Positions 47,047 through 55,772 of a stretch of DNA of 64,000 nucleotides are shown here, one piece after another. Source of the DNA: G965213525 sp965213525 (lineage in GTDB: Bacteria > Actinomycetota > Acidimicrobiia > Acidimicrobiales > Poriferisodalaceae); contig OZ243889.1 in the NCBI GenBank assembly GCA_965213525.1, forward strand, positions 3,224,001 to 3,288,000, given 5' to 3'. The notes beneath the pieces were generated by a model. That model had not been told where the DNA came from and did no database searches. It worked only from the letters and a program-made list of their open reading frames with translations. Numbering within the stretch: the first letter of the stretch is position 1; each line of letters starts with the position of its first letter. The position numbers and the translations under genes are program-made.

Positions 47047-48120
47047 TCAGGCGGCGGTGGCCAGCTCGCAGACCAGCGAGACGAGATCGTCGGGTCGCTC
47101 GAAGGGCACGATGTGACCGCAGCCCTCGAGCAGCTCGAGCCGGGAGGCGGGGAGGGCGGCGGCCAGCTCACGACTCGCCGCCGGGGGCGTGAGACGGTCA
47201 CGGTCACCGCAGATGACCAGGGCCGGCAGGTCGACCGAGCGCAGCCGGTCGCGCAGATCGAAGTCGCTGATCGCTGACCCTGCGCCCAGCACCGTCGAGG
47301 TCGGGCAGTCCAGGAACATCTCGCGAGAGCGCTGGATCATCGACGGGGTGACGCGGTCACCGAACACCCGTGTGGTCAGGGCGATCGAGATGGACGTCTC
47401 GAGGGTGCGATACCGCTCGTAGGCCGCCGACTGCAACATGCGGGCGACCATGGTGGCGCCGGGGAGGGAGCGGTTGTTGGCCAAGGTCGACAACAGCACC
47501 AACCCCCTCACCCTGGTGGCGCACACCTCGGGGTGGGCGATGGCCAGCAACTGCGCCCCGATGCCGCCCATCGAGTGCCCGAGGACGGTGACGTCGTGCA
47601 GGTCGAGCTGCTCGAGCACGGCGGCCAGGTCAGCGCCGAGCAGATCGAGATCGAACCCGAGCGACCCGACGGTCGACTCGCCGTGGCCGCGCTGGTCGAA
47701 CATGACCAGGCGCCAGCCGTTGTCGGCCAGGGGCCCCCGCACCAGGTCCCAGGTGCGCAGGTCGGCGGTCCACCCGTGGGCGAGCACCAGCGTCTGGGGC
47801 CCGTCGCCGCACGTGATCGTGGCCAGCTGGGCGCCGTCGGCGGTCACGACCGTCCGCTCGACACCGTCTGGTCGCACCAACCGGGACATGGGGGTGGGGT
47901 CAGGGATCGCTCGCAGGGCTCTGACCCGCCGGCGGGCGACGATGGTGCCGGCCCCGACGGTGACGAGCGTGGCCCCCGCCGCTGATCCGGCCACCGCACC
48001 GGCGAGCAGACCTGCGGCGACTCGTCGCCGACGAACGCGCCGCCGGGTGCTCACACGGCGGCGCGCCCCCACGACCCGTCCGAGCGCCGACGGGCGCCCC
48101 ACGCGGCCACGGCGGCTCAC
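47047..48120 (-). CDS. membrane-anchored alpha/beta hydrolase
   Basis: A 357-residue protein: a basic, Arg-rich N-terminus, one transmembrane helix (VAAGLLAGAVAGSAAGATLVTVGAG) and an alpha/beta hydrolase domain with HGWTADLRTWDLV, the nucleophile elbow GHSMGG, the acid in CGDRDRLTPP and the histidine in GCGHIVPFERP. Substrate unknown; esterase, lipase or epoxide hydrolase activity are all possible. Its GTG overlaps the dxs stop by four bases, so it is made with dxs, though a shorter form beginning near the helix cannot be excluded. Confidence 0.88.
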   Translation of the reverse strand: MSRRGRVGRPSALGRVVGARRRVSTRRRVRRRRVAAGLLAGAVAGSAAGATLVTVGAGTIVARRRVRALRAIPDPTPMSRLVRPDGVERTVVTADGAQLATITCGDGPQTLVLAHGWTADLRTWDLVRGPLADNGWRLVMFDQRGHGESTVGSLGFDLDLLGADLAAVLEQLDLHDVTVLGHSMGGIGAQLLAIAHPEVCATRVRGLVLLSTLANNRSLPGATMVARMLQSAAYERYRTLETSISIALTTRVFGDRVTPSMIQRSREMFLDCPTSTVLGAGSAISDFDLRDRLRSVDLPALVICGDRDRLTPPAASRELAAALPASRLELLEGCGHIVPFERPDDLVSLVCELATAA

Positions 48121-50000
48121 CGGTTCGAGTCGCGAGCTTGGAGCGCCTTGAACGTCTCGGCGGCGATGCCGGCTGCGTCGAGACCGAGCTCGGCGTGCAG
48201 GACCGCTGGCGTGCCGTGGGCGACGAACTCGGTGGGCAGACCGAGCGGGAGCACGTGGGGTCGTGCCCGTGCCCGAGACACCTCGCGGCGGGCCATGGCG
48301 TCGAGGACGGCCGAACCGAACCCGCCCTCTCTCAACCCGTCCTCGACGGTGACCACCAGATCGTGCTCTGCGGCCGCTTCGATCAGCGCCGGATCGAGTG
48401 GCCGCAGCACCCGGGCGTCCCACACGCTGCACTCGACGCCCTGGTCGAGGAGCGACTCGGCGGCTTCGGCGCAACGCCACACCATCGGTCCGACGCCGAT
48501 CAGCATGGCGTCGGCGCCCTCGCGCAGCTGGCGCGACCGGAGGCCCTCGCCGGTCTCTGGTGAGCGGGGGGCGCCGCCACGGGGCCAGCGAAGCGCGCTC
48601 GGCCCGTCGGTGACGTCCAGGGCGGTGTCGAGCATCACCTCGACCTCGTCGTAGGACGACGGCGCCAGGATCGTCATGCCGGGCACCCTCGACAGCAGCG
48701 CCAGGTCGAACATCCCGTGGTGGGACGGCCCGTCGGGACCGGTGAGGCCGGCCCGGTCGAGGCAGAACACCACCGGCAGGCGGTGCAGCCCCACATCGAA
48801 CAACGCCTGGTCGACCGCCCGGGTCAAGAACGTCGAGTAGAGGGCCACGACGGGGCGCAGGCCGCCCATGGCCATGCCCGCCGCTGCGGTGACGGCGTGC
48901 TGCTCGGCGATGCCGACGTCGATGCAGCGGTCGCCGAAGCGGGCCTCGAAGGGCAACAGGCCGGTCGAGCCGGGCATGGCGGCGGTGATGGCCATGACCT
49001 CGGGCCGACGTTCCCCCTGGTCGACCAGGGCGTGGCTGAACGCTGCGGTGAAGTCCGGACCCTTCGCCGGCCCGCGCCCGACGCCGGTGGCCGGGTCGAA
49101 CAGGCCGGTGTCGTGGAGGCGCTTCTCCTCGTCGGCCAGGGCCGGCTCGTAACCTCGGCCCTTCTGGGTGAGGACGTGCACGACGATCGGTCCGTCGTGG
49201 CGAGCGGCCCGGGTGAGGGCCCGTTCCAGGCCGGGTACGTCGTGCCCGTCGAAGGGGCCGACGTAGCGGACGCCGAGGGTCTCGAAGAACTCCGGCGGCT
49301 CGAACATCTCCCGGGCGCCGGCGGCCGCGCTGGCCAGGCCCCGGTTCACGAGACGCCCGAGGGGCAGACGGGAGATCATCCGCTCGGCCCGACGACGGTT
49401 GCGCACGTAGCGCGGATCGAGGCGCAGCTGCGCGACGTTGGACGACAACCGTCCGACGGTCGGCGCGTAGGAACGACCGTTGTCGTTCAGGACGATCACG
49501 CACCGGGTCTTGCGGTACCCGATGTTGTTCAGCGCCTCGTAGGCCATGCCCCCGGTCATCGAGCCGTCGCCGATGACCGCCACGACGTGGCGATCGGACT
49601 CCCCGCGCTGGGCGAGTGCGGTGGCGAGGCCGTCGGCCCAGCTGAGGCTGGTCGAGGCGTGGGAGTTCTCGACCCAGTCGTGCTCGGACTCGGCCCGTGA
49701 CGGGTAGCCCGTGAGCCCGCCGGCCTGGCGGAGCGAGTCGAAGGCGTCCCGGCGTCCGGTGAGCAGCTTGTGGCCGTAGGACTGGTGCCCGGTGTCCCAC
49801 ACGATGATGTCGCGGGGCGAGGCGAAGACCCGGTGGATGGCCAGGGTCAGCTCGACGGCGCCGAGGTTCGAGCCCAGGTGGCCACCGGTGCGGGCCACCG
49901 CCTCGACGATGAACGCCCGCATCTCGGCCGCGAGCTGTTCGAGCTGCCCGTGGTCGAGTGACCGGAGGTCCTCGGGACGGGTGATCTGCTCGAGCAGCAT
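48117..50000 (-). CDS. dxs: 1-deoxy-D-xylulose-5-phosphate synthase DXS
   Basis: DXS (627 residues) condenses pyruvate and glyceraldehyde 3-phosphate with thiamine diphosphate, the first step of the MEP isoprenoid pathway. Family motifs are intact: GGHLGSNLGAVELT, WDTGHQSYGHKLLTGR, thiamine-binding GDGSMTGGMAYEALNN, VGIAEQHAVTAAAG and DRAGLTGPDGPSHHG. The ATG at 50000 follows a GGAGG; a TACGGT box about 35 bases upstream may be the promoter. The coupled hydrolase follows, and a thioesterase gene lies 85 bp upstream on the same strand. Confidence 0.96.
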   Translation of the reverse strand: MLLEQITRPEDLRSLDHGQLEQLAAEMRAFIVEAVARTGGHLGSNLGAVELTLAIHRVFASPRDIIVWDTGHQSYGHKLLTGRRDAFDSLRQAGGLTGYPSRAESEHDWVENSHASTSLSWADGLATALAQRGESDRHVVAVIGDGSMTGGMAYEALNNIGYRKTRCVIVLNDNGRSYAPTVGRLSSNVAQLRLDPRYVRNRRRAERMISRLPLGRLVNRGLASAAAGAREMFEPPEFFETLGVRYVGPFDGHDVPGLERALTRAARHDGPIVVHVLTQKGRGYEPALADEEKRLHDTGLFDPATGVGRGPAKGPDFTAAFSHALVDQGERRPEVMAITAAMPGSTGLLPFEARFGDRCIDVGIAEQHAVTAAAGMAMGGLRPVVALYSTFLTRAVDQALFDVGLHRLPVVFCLDRAGLTGPDGPSHHGMFDLALLSRVPGMTILAPSSYDEVEVMLDTALDVTDGPSALRWPRGGAPRSPETGEGLRSRQLREGADAMLIGVGPMVWRCAEAAESLLDQGVECSVWDARVLRPLDPALIEAAAEHDLVVTVEDGLREGGFGSAVLDAMARREVSRARARPHVLPLGLPTEFVAHGTPAVLHAELGLDAAGIAAETFKALQARDSNR

Positions 50001-50084
50001 CGATGGGCAGCCTCCGAGACGCCAGCTGGAACACCGTACCGCCAGGCTACGAGCCTCAGGCGTCCCGCACCGAACCAGGCGCCG

Positions 50085-50489
50085 TCACCTCGGGTCCACG
50101 GTCCGAGGCTCCACCCCGGCGCGCTGGTGGAACTCGGCGGCGTCGACCATGACCCGCACGATGCGCCCACCGGCGACGAGACCGGCTCGGTCGGTGAGGG
50201 TGACGGCGAAGGTGAGGCGGCGGCCCTCGATGCGCTCGAGGGTGGCGCTGGCCTCGACCTCGGTGCCGACCGCGGAGGGGCTGAGGTGCTCGAGCGAGGC
50301 CTTCATGCCCACCGTCGTGCGCCCCTCGGGGAGGCACCCGGCGATGGCGGCCATCGCGGCCGCCTCGCAGAGCGCCAGCACCCGGGGGGTGCCGAGCACG
50401 TCGACCTCCCCCGAACCGAGCGCGCGTGCCGTATCAGCCTCGGCGACGGTGGCGGGCAGCGTGGCGCTCAGGCCGGGGGCGAGGGTCAC
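50085..50489 (-). CDS. hotdog-fold thioesterase (FlK-like)
   Basis: A 134-residue hotdog-fold protein. GTPRVLALCEAAAMAAI on the central helix and RTTVGMKASLEHLSPSAVGTEVEASATLE are typical of the fluoroacetyl-CoA thioesterase-like group, whose members release acyl groups from CoA. FlK itself uses Thr, Glu and His; a TTVG and an E are visible, and a His in EFHQRAG. The true substrate is not inferable. GTG 50489 has a TAGGGT box six bases upstream that overlaps the promoter of the divergent tldD. Confidence 0.85.
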   Translation of the reverse strand: MTLAPGLSATLPATVAEADTARALGSGEVDVLGTPRVLALCEAAAMAAIAGCLPEGRTTVGMKASLEHLSPSAVGTEVEASATLERIEGRRLTFAVTLTDRAGLVAGGRIVRVMVDAAEFHQRAGVEPRTVDPR

Positions 50490-50494
50490 GCCGG

Positions 50495-50501
50495 TACCCT
50501 A
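50495..50501. promoter_or_regulatory. overlapping divergent -10 boxes (tldD and thioesterase)
   Basis: The palindrome CCCTAGGG (50497-50504) holds TACCCT on the plus strand (50495-50500) facing tldD and TAGGGT on the minus strand (50496-50501) six bases from the thioesterase GTG. The plus transcript has a leader of about 40 bases. Confidence 0.5.
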
Positions 50502-50545
50502 GGGCCGGCTCCGGGCGGTCGTCCGGTCCACGACGAGGAGGCCAC

Positions 50546-51940
50546 GTGCTCGATCCCGAACTGGTCCGATCGACCCTCGACGTCGCCCTCTCAAGGGGTG
50601 GCGACTTCGCCGAGGTCTTCGTCGAGGACCGCCGCCGCCAGGGCGCGCTGCTCGACGACGGGCGCATCGAGCAGCTGAGCTCGGGCCGCGAGCGCGGTGC
50701 GGGGGTGCGCGTCGTGGTGGGCGAGTCCACCGGCTTCGCCCACACGGCCGATCTGAGCGATCACGGCCTGCGGGCTGCTGCCCAGCGCGCCGCCGCGGCA
50801 GCGCATGTCGGTGGCTCATCCCGAGGTCCGACCAAGCTCGTGGCCCGCGACGGCACCGACGTCGGATCACCTGCGGTCATGCCCGAGACCGTGGACAAGG
50901 TCACCAAGGTCGCCCTGTTGCGCCAGGCCGACGAGGCCGCCCGTGCCGTCGGGGCCCAGATCAGCCAGGTGTCGGCTCGCTACGGCGAGTCGCGCCGGCG
51001 GGTCATGGTCGCCAACAGCGACGGCGTGCTCGCCGGTGACGACCAGGTGCGGACGTTGTTCTCGGTGGCCACCGTGGCCACCGGTGACGCCGGCATGCAG
51101 ACCGGGCGAGAGACCGTCGGCCACACGGTCGGCTTCGAGCTGTTCGACACCGTCGACGTCACCGAGCTCGCCCGTCGGGCCGCCCAGCGGGCCATCACCA
51201 AGCTGGCCGCCCGACCTGCGCCGAGCGGGGAGGTGCCCGTCGTCATCGCCCGGGGCGGGGGCGGGGTGCTGTTCCACGAGGCCTGCGGACACGGCCTCGA
51301 GGCCGACCACGTGCGCAAGGGGTCCTCGGTGTTCGCGGGGCGGGTCGGCCAGCAGGTGGCCTCGCCGCTCGTCACGCTCGTCGACGACGGCACCATGGCC
51401 GGTGAGTGGGGTGCGCTGTCCATCGACGACGAGGGCGCGCCGACCGAGCGCAACATGTTGATCTGCGACGGCGTGCTCACCGACTACATGTACGACCTGT
51501 TGCGCTCACGGGCCGAGGGACGTCCCCAGTCGGGCAACGGCCGGCGGGAGTCCTACCAGCACCTGCCGATGGTGCGGATGACCAACACCTACGTCCTGGA
51601 CGGCACGGGCACCGCCGAGGACATCGTCGCTGACACGCCCTCTGGCGTCTACGTGGCCCAGCTCGGTGGCGGTCAGGTCAACACGGCGTCGGGTGACTTC
51701 GTGTTCGGCATGACCGAGGCCTACCTCATCGAAGGTGGTCGCATCACCGAACCGCTGCGGGAGGGCAACCTCGTCGGCAACGGTCCCCGGGTGCTCGCTG
51801 ACATCGACGCCGTGGCCGCCGACTTCGCCATGGGGTCACCGGGCACGTGCGGCAAGGACGGCCAGGGCGTGCCGGTCGGCGACGGTCAGCCGACGCTGCG
51901 GGTTCCGACCGGTCTCACCGTGGGCGGGACCGCCGGGTGA
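50546..51940 (+). CDS. tldD: TldD-type metalloprotease
   Basis: TldD (464 residues) forms a heterodimer with TldE/PmbA and degrades unfolded or leader peptides; in E. coli it matures microcin B17. The metal motif is HEACGH at residues 244-249 followed by GLEADH, and VVGESTGFAHTADL near the N-terminus is conserved. It begins at GTG 50546 with GAGGAGG at 50535-50541. The next small ORF overlaps its stop by four bases and pmbA follows. Confidence 0.95.
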   Translation: MLDPELVRSTLDVALSRGGDFAEVFVEDRRRQGALLDDGRIEQLSSGRERGAGVRVVVGESTGFAHTADLSDHGLRAAAQRAAAAAHVGGSSRGPTKLVARDGTDVGSPAVMPETVDKVTKVALLRQADEAARAVGAQISQVSARYGESRRRVMVANSDGVLAGDDQVRTLFSVATVATGDAGMQTGRETVGHTVGFELFDTVDVTELARRAAQRAITKLAARPAPSGEVPVVIARGGGGVLFHEACGHGLEADHVRKGSSVFAGRVGQQVASPLVTLVDDGTMAGEWGALSIDDEGAPTERNMLICDGVLTDYMYDLLRSRAEGRPQSGNGRRESYQHLPMVRMTNTYVLDGTGTAEDIVADTPSGVYVAQLGGGQVNTASGDFVFGMTEAYLIEGGRITEPLREGNLVGNGPRVLADIDAVAADFAMGSPGTCGKDGQGVPVGDGQPTLRVPTGLTVGGTAG

Positions 51941-52062
51941 GCCAGGTGTCGGCGATCCGCCGCGCTCGACGGGGCGCCGAGCGGGTCCTCGGGCTTTGGG
52001 CCGGCGATGACGAGCTCGGCTCCTGCTCCTGTGACGACGAAGAGGTCGGTGCATGGAGCTGA
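51937..52062 (+). CDS. 41-residue ORF between tldD and pmbA
   Basis: A short frame starting at a GTG that overlaps the tldD stop (GTGA) and ending 10 bases inside pmbA. Product: basic N-terminal half (AIRRARRGAERVLGLWAG), then an acidic end with a Cys-Ser-Cys pair (GDDELGSCSCDDEEVGAW). Tight overlap with both neighbours argues for translation. It could be a coupling peptide, a small protein of the TldD/E complex, or a substrate of it. Too short for a family call. Confidence 0.5.
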   Translation: MSQVSAIRRARRGAERVLGLWAGDDELGSCSCDDEEVGAWS

Positions 52063-53396
52063 TCGACCTGGTCGACCGGGTGGTGTCGCGTGCCCATGAC
52101 GGCGAGCAGGTCGAGGCCTACGCCGTGCAAGGGCGAGAGACCGAGATCCGTGCCTACGGCGGCGAGATCGAGTCGTCGACCTCAGCGGAGTCCGCCGGCA
52201 TCGGTGTGCGGGTCGTGGTCGCCGGGCGCGAAGGGTTCGCCCACGCCGGCAGCCTCGACGCCGACGTCGTCGACGAGACCCTGGCCGAGGCCCGTGACAA
52301 CGCCCGCTTCGCCACCGCCGAGGAGTGGGTGGGCCTCGTCGAGCCCGACGGCGTCGTGCCCGTCGACCTCGAGCTGTGGTCCGACGCGCTGGCCGGGGTG
52401 AGCGAGGACGACAAGCTCGAGCTGGCGTTGTCGACCGAGCGGGCCGCCAACGCCGCCGACGCCCGCATCACCGGTGTCGAGTCGGCCGACTACTCCGACT
52501 CGATGGTCGAGGCGGCGATCGCCACGACCGCCGGGGTGAGGGGCACGTCGCGCCGCAGCGCCTGCTACGTGGTGGCCAGCGTGCTCGCCGCCGACGGCGA
52601 CCGCACCCAGACCGGGTTCGGCTTCTCGGTCGGTCGCGACCCGTCCGAGCTCGACGTCGAGGTGGCGGCCGCCGACGCCGCCGTCCGGGCCACCCGGCTG
52701 TTGGGGGCGACCAAGCCCGCGACGATCCGCACGACCGTCGTGCTCGACCCCTACGTCACCGCCCAGCTGCTGGGCATCCTGGGCGGCACCCTCGGAGCCG
52801 AGTCGGTGCTGAAGGGCCGGTCGCTGTTCGCCGAGCGGGTCGGCGAGCAGGTGGCGGCCGAGGCGGTGACCATCGTCGACGATCCGACCGACGAGCGCTT
52901 CTTCACCGCCGGACGACTCGACGGCGAGGGCCTGGCCACCCGCCGCAACGCCCTGGTCGTCGACGGCGTGCTGCAGGGCTTCGTCCACAACGGCACGACG
53001 GCCCGGCGCATGGGCACCGTGTCGACCGGTTCGGCGGTGCGGGGCTACTCCTCCACCCCTGGGGCCGGCTGCCGGGCGGTGGCCCTGGCCCCCGGCGACC
53101 TCGACCGGGAGGCCCTGTACGCCCGGGTCGGTGACGGGGTGCTCGTGCAGTCGGTCAAGGGGCTGCACAGCGGGGTCAACCCCGTGAGCGGCGACTTCTC
53201 CACCGGGGCCGAGGGCCTGCGCCTGCGCGACGGGGTGCCCTCTGAGCCGCTGCGGGAGTTCACGATCGCCTCGACCCTGCAGCGCATGCTGCTCGACGTG
53301 GTCGCCGTCGGCGCCGACCTCGAGTTCCTCCCCATGTCAGCCGCCGGGGTCAGCCTCGCCATCGAGGGCGTCTCGGTCTCGGGCGCTGCCGCCTGA
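52053..53396 (+). CDS. pmbA: PmbA/TldE peptidase subunit
   Basis: PmbA/TldE (447 residues), the non-metal partner of TldD. Family features: MELIDLVDRVV start, the EIESSTSAESAGIGVRVVV segment, YVTAQLLGILGGTLGAESVLKGRSLF in the middle, and the C-terminal SGDFSTGAEGLRLRDGVPSEPL; the HExxH-type metal site of TldD is absent, as expected. It lies downstream of tldD with the 41-codon ORF between, and probably is made in one transcript with it. Confidence 0.94.
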   Translation: MELIDLVDRVVSRAHDGEQVEAYAVQGRETEIRAYGGEIESSTSAESAGIGVRVVVAGREGFAHAGSLDADVVDETLAEARDNARFATAEEWVGLVEPDGVVPVDLELWSDALAGVSEDDKLELALSTERAANAADARITGVESADYSDSMVEAAIATTAGVRGTSRRSACYVVASVLAADGDRTQTGFGFSVGRDPSELDVEVAAADAAVRATRLLGATKPATIRTTVVLDPYVTAQLLGILGGTLGAESVLKGRSLFAERVGEQVAAEAVTIVDDPTDERFFTAGRLDGEGLATRRNALVVDGVLQGFVHNGTTARRMGTVSTGSAVRGYSSTPGAGCRAVALAPGDLDREALYARVGDGVLVQSVKGLHSGVNPVSGDFSTGAEGLRLRDGVPSEPLREFTIASTLQRMLLDVVAVGADLEFLPMSAAGVSLAIEGVSVSGAAA

Positions 53397-53437
53397 GGGC
53401 TCGGGCGCTTCCAACCGGGTCGGTGCCGGCCCGCCGC

Positions 53438-53443
53438 TAGGGT
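53438..53443 (+). promoter_or_regulatory. -10 box (TAGGGT) of the PHP gene
   Basis: TAGGGT ends nine bases before the ATG at 53453. Confidence 0.45.
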
Positions 53444-53452
53444 GCGCCCGCC

Positions 53453-54172
53453 ATGGCCGACCCACGTCCCGATGCCGTGGCGCGCCACCCACACCTCGGC
53501 GCCGCCCAGCCGCCGGGAACGATCCGGGCCGACTTCCACCTGCACACGATGTGGTCGGGGGACTGCACCACCACGCCCGACGAGCTGATCGGCGCCGTGG
53601 TCGCCAGCGGTCTCGACGTCGTGTTCATCACCGACCACCACGCCATCGCTGGGGCCGCGGCGCTCACCGGTCCCCTCGCCGAGCTGGGCCGTCGGGTGGT
53701 GGTCGGCGAGGAGGTGCGCGCCCACGACGGCGAGCTCATCGGGTGGTTCCTCACCGAGCGCGTCCCCCAGGGCCTGTCCACGGTCGAGACCGCCCAGCGC
53801 ATCCGCGACCAGGGTGGGCTGGTGTACGTGCCCCACCCCTTCGACCCGATGCGTCGCTGCCTGGCAGAGCCGGCGCTGTTCGACCTCATCGAGCGAGGGC
53901 TGGTCGACGCCCTCGAGGTCCACAACGCCAAGACCTCGCTGGCGTCGCTGAACCGCCGCGCGACCGAGGTGGCTGCTGACGCCGGGCTCGCCGGGGCCGC
54001 CGGCAGCGACGCCCACGTGCCTGACGCCCTCGGTGCGGCCTACGTCGAGCTCGCCGACTTCGACGGGCCTGACGACCTGCTGGCGGCGCTCGCCACCGCC
54101 ACCGTGGTCGGGCACCACTGGGACCGGGCCCGGCCGTGGTCTGCACGGGTCGTGCCGTCGGTCGACAGTTGA
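53453..54172 (+). CDS. PHP-domain metal-dependent phosphoesterase
   Basis: A 239-residue PHP fold: metal ligands in DFHLHTMWSGD, ITDHHAIAG, the central GEEVRAHDGELIGWFL, then YVPHPFDP, LEVHNA and the final SDAHVPDALG. The set matches the PHP phosphoesterase group with amidohydrolase-like motifs (members cleave 3',5'-nucleotide bisphosphates or phosphate monoesters). Substrate not known. ATG at 53453 has a TAGGGT box nine bases upstream. The uppP gene follows 59 bp on. Confidence 0.9.
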   Translation: MADPRPDAVARHPHLGAAQPPGTIRADFHLHTMWSGDCTTTPDELIGAVVASGLDVVFITDHHAIAGAAALTGPLAELGRRVVVGEEVRAHDGELIGWFLTERVPQGLSTVETAQRIRDQGGLVYVPHPFDPMRRCLAEPALFDLIERGLVDALEVHNAKTSLASLNRRATEVAADAGLAGAAGSDAHVPDALGAAYVELADFDGPDDLLAALATATVVGHHWDRARPWSARVVPSVDS

Positions 54173-54231
54173 GACGTGCCTGACCGACCCGAAACGATGG
54201 CTCCGGAGCGCCGACCCCGGCGAGGTGGCAG

Positions 54232-55059
54232 GTGAGCCTGTTGCAAGCGTTGGTCCTCGGCATCGTGCAGGGCCTCGCCGAGTTCCTGCCCATCTCGTCG
54301 AGCGGGCACCTCGAGCTGGTTCGCTGGGTGTTCGGGTGGGACCCCTTCGAGGGCGACCAGCTGCTGGAGCAGACCTTCGACGTCGCGGTGCACCTCGGCA
54401 CCTTGGCCGGTGCGATCAGCTACCTCTGGCGTGACGTCGTCCGCTACTCGGTGGCCGGCCTCGGCCCGATCCTGCGCCGCCGCCCCGTCGACCTCGACGG
54501 GCGCATCGCCTGGTTCCTCATGCTGTCCATGCTGCCGGCGGTGGTGACCGGCCTGCTGTTCGAGGACGTGCTGGCCGTCGAGCGCATCGCCCTCATCGGT
54601 GCGTGCCTCGTCGTGTTCGGCCTCGTGCTGCAGTGGGCTGACTCGTTGCCCGGCGATCGGGCCGAGTCCAGCTTCGGCCTGCGCGACGCCCTGTTGATGG
54701 GCACGGGCCAGGCCCTGGCCCTCCAGCCCGGTGTCTCCAGGTCGGGCGCCACGATCACCGTCGCCCGCGTGCTCGGCTTCACCCGCTCGGATGCGGCACG
54801 CCTCGCCTTCTTGATGAGCCTGCCGGTCATCGCCGGCGCAGGGGTGTACCGGGGTCTCGACGTCATGAGCAAGGGCATCCCGGCCGATCTGCGCGCCGGT
54901 TTCGCCGTGGGGATGGTCGCTTCGGCGGTGACCGGGTGGTTGGCGGTGTGGGGCACGCTGCGCCTCGTGCGCACGCGGACGTTCTTGCCCTTCGTCGTGT
55001 ACCGGGTGGTCCTGGGCCTGGCGGTCATCGTCGCCGTCGCCGTCGGCTTCCGGGCCTGA
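54232..55059 (+). CDS. uppP: undecaprenyl-diphosphatase UppP
   Basis: UppP/BacA (275 residues) is an integral membrane enzyme that recycles undecaprenyl pyrophosphate to the carrier used for peptidoglycan and other envelope polymers; extra copies confer bacitracin resistance. The two motif regions are present: GIVQGLAEFLPISSSGHL with VAVHLGT, and LALQPGVSRSGATITVARV. Eight hydrophobic helices follow the family map. The GTG at 54232 is preceded by GAGGTGGCAG. The downstream SAF protein converges on it. Confidence 0.95.
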   Translation: MSLLQALVLGIVQGLAEFLPISSSGHLELVRWVFGWDPFEGDQLLEQTFDVAVHLGTLAGAISYLWRDVVRYSVAGLGPILRRRPVDLDGRIAWFLMLSMLPAVVTGLLFEDVLAVERIALIGACLVVFGLVLQWADSLPGDRAESSFGLRDALLMGTGQALALQPGVSRSGATITVARVLGFTRSDAARLAFLMSLPVIAGAGVYRGLDVMSKGIPADLRAGFAVGMVASAVTGWLAVWGTLRLVRTRTFLPFVVYRVVLGLAVIVAVAVGFRA

Positions 55060-55076
55060 CCAGCCCGGGTGCTCGC

Positions 55077-55679
55077 TCAGCGGGGCGATCCCACGATGAT
55101 CGGCACCAGCGCCCCGCTGGTGAGCGACCGCACCACCTCTGGTCCCCGCTCGGCGGGCACGGCCACGGTCACCGAGCGGTCGTCCAGGGCGATCACATCG
55201 CCGCGAGCCAGCGGGCGCGCCGCGTCGAGGGCGTCGACCGCCAGCAGCTCGAGGCGATCGCCGACCGCCATGCCCGGCGGGGTCCCCTCGATGGGCATCG
55301 TCACCCCGACGCTGTTCGGCCCGAGCAGCGCCGGCACCGGTCCCAGTCCCGCCGGGGCGAGGCGGCGCTCGGCGATGGCCTCGCCGGCGAGCAGATCCGC
55401 AGCGGCGACCCGGCCGATGACGTCACCGGTGGCGGCATCGGGTGGGACCTCATCCACCACCCGTTGCTCGACCCGCAGGTCAGACGACGAGATGGGTGAG
55501 CCCGCAGCTACGTCGCCGGCGGCGACGACCACGGCCATCGTCGGCTGCTCGTCGCGCTCGGCGCCCCCGAGGACCACGAAGGTGGCGCCGGCCAGGCCGA
55601 CGGCGAGGACGACCACGGCGAGGGGCCGACGGTAGAGGCGCCAGAGCCCGTGACGGACGCGACGGAAGATCGTGGGCAC
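55077..55679 (-). CDS. SAF-domain protein (CpaB/FlgA-like)
   Basis: A 200-residue protein with a basic N-terminus, one transmembrane helix (PLAVVVLAVGLAGATFVVLGG) and an exported SAF domain: MAVVVAAGDVAAGSPISSSDLRVEQRVV and VIGRVAAADLLAGEAIAERRL are the signature of CpaB-like proteins that line Flp pilus systems or act as periplasmic chaperones. No pilus genes lie in the window, so its role is open. GTG 55679 has GGAG about ten bases upstream. Confidence 0.8.
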   Translation of the reverse strand: MPTIFRRVRHGLWRLYRRPLAVVVLAVGLAGATFVVLGGAERDEQPTMAVVVAAGDVAAGSPISSSDLRVEQRVVDEVPPDAATGDVIGRVAAADLLAGEAIAERRLAPAGLGPVPALLGPNSVGVTMPIEGTPPGMAVGDRLELLAVDALDAARPLARGDVIALDDRSVTVAVPAERGPEVVRSLTSGALVPIIVGSPR

Positions 55680-55718
55680 GACGCAACTCCGAGGAGCTGA
55701 CGGGGGAAGCCGATGCTG

Positions 55719-55724
55719 ACGCTA
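55719..55724 (-). promoter_or_regulatory. possible -10 box (TAGCGT) of the SAF gene
   Basis: On the minus strand TAGCGT lies about 40 bases before the GTG at 55679, giving a short leader that contains a GGAG. Confidence 0.35.
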
Positions 55725-55772
55725 GTCGGCGCCCCCAGCGTGCGGCCAGGCCGGCGCCTGCTCGGTCGCGGG

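Noticed and set aside
47047..50034. One 995-residue protein on the minus strand covering dxs and the hydrolase
   Set aside because: The upstream part is a GC-rich open frame over dxs in another phase; the hydrolase begins at the GTG overlapping the dxs stop.
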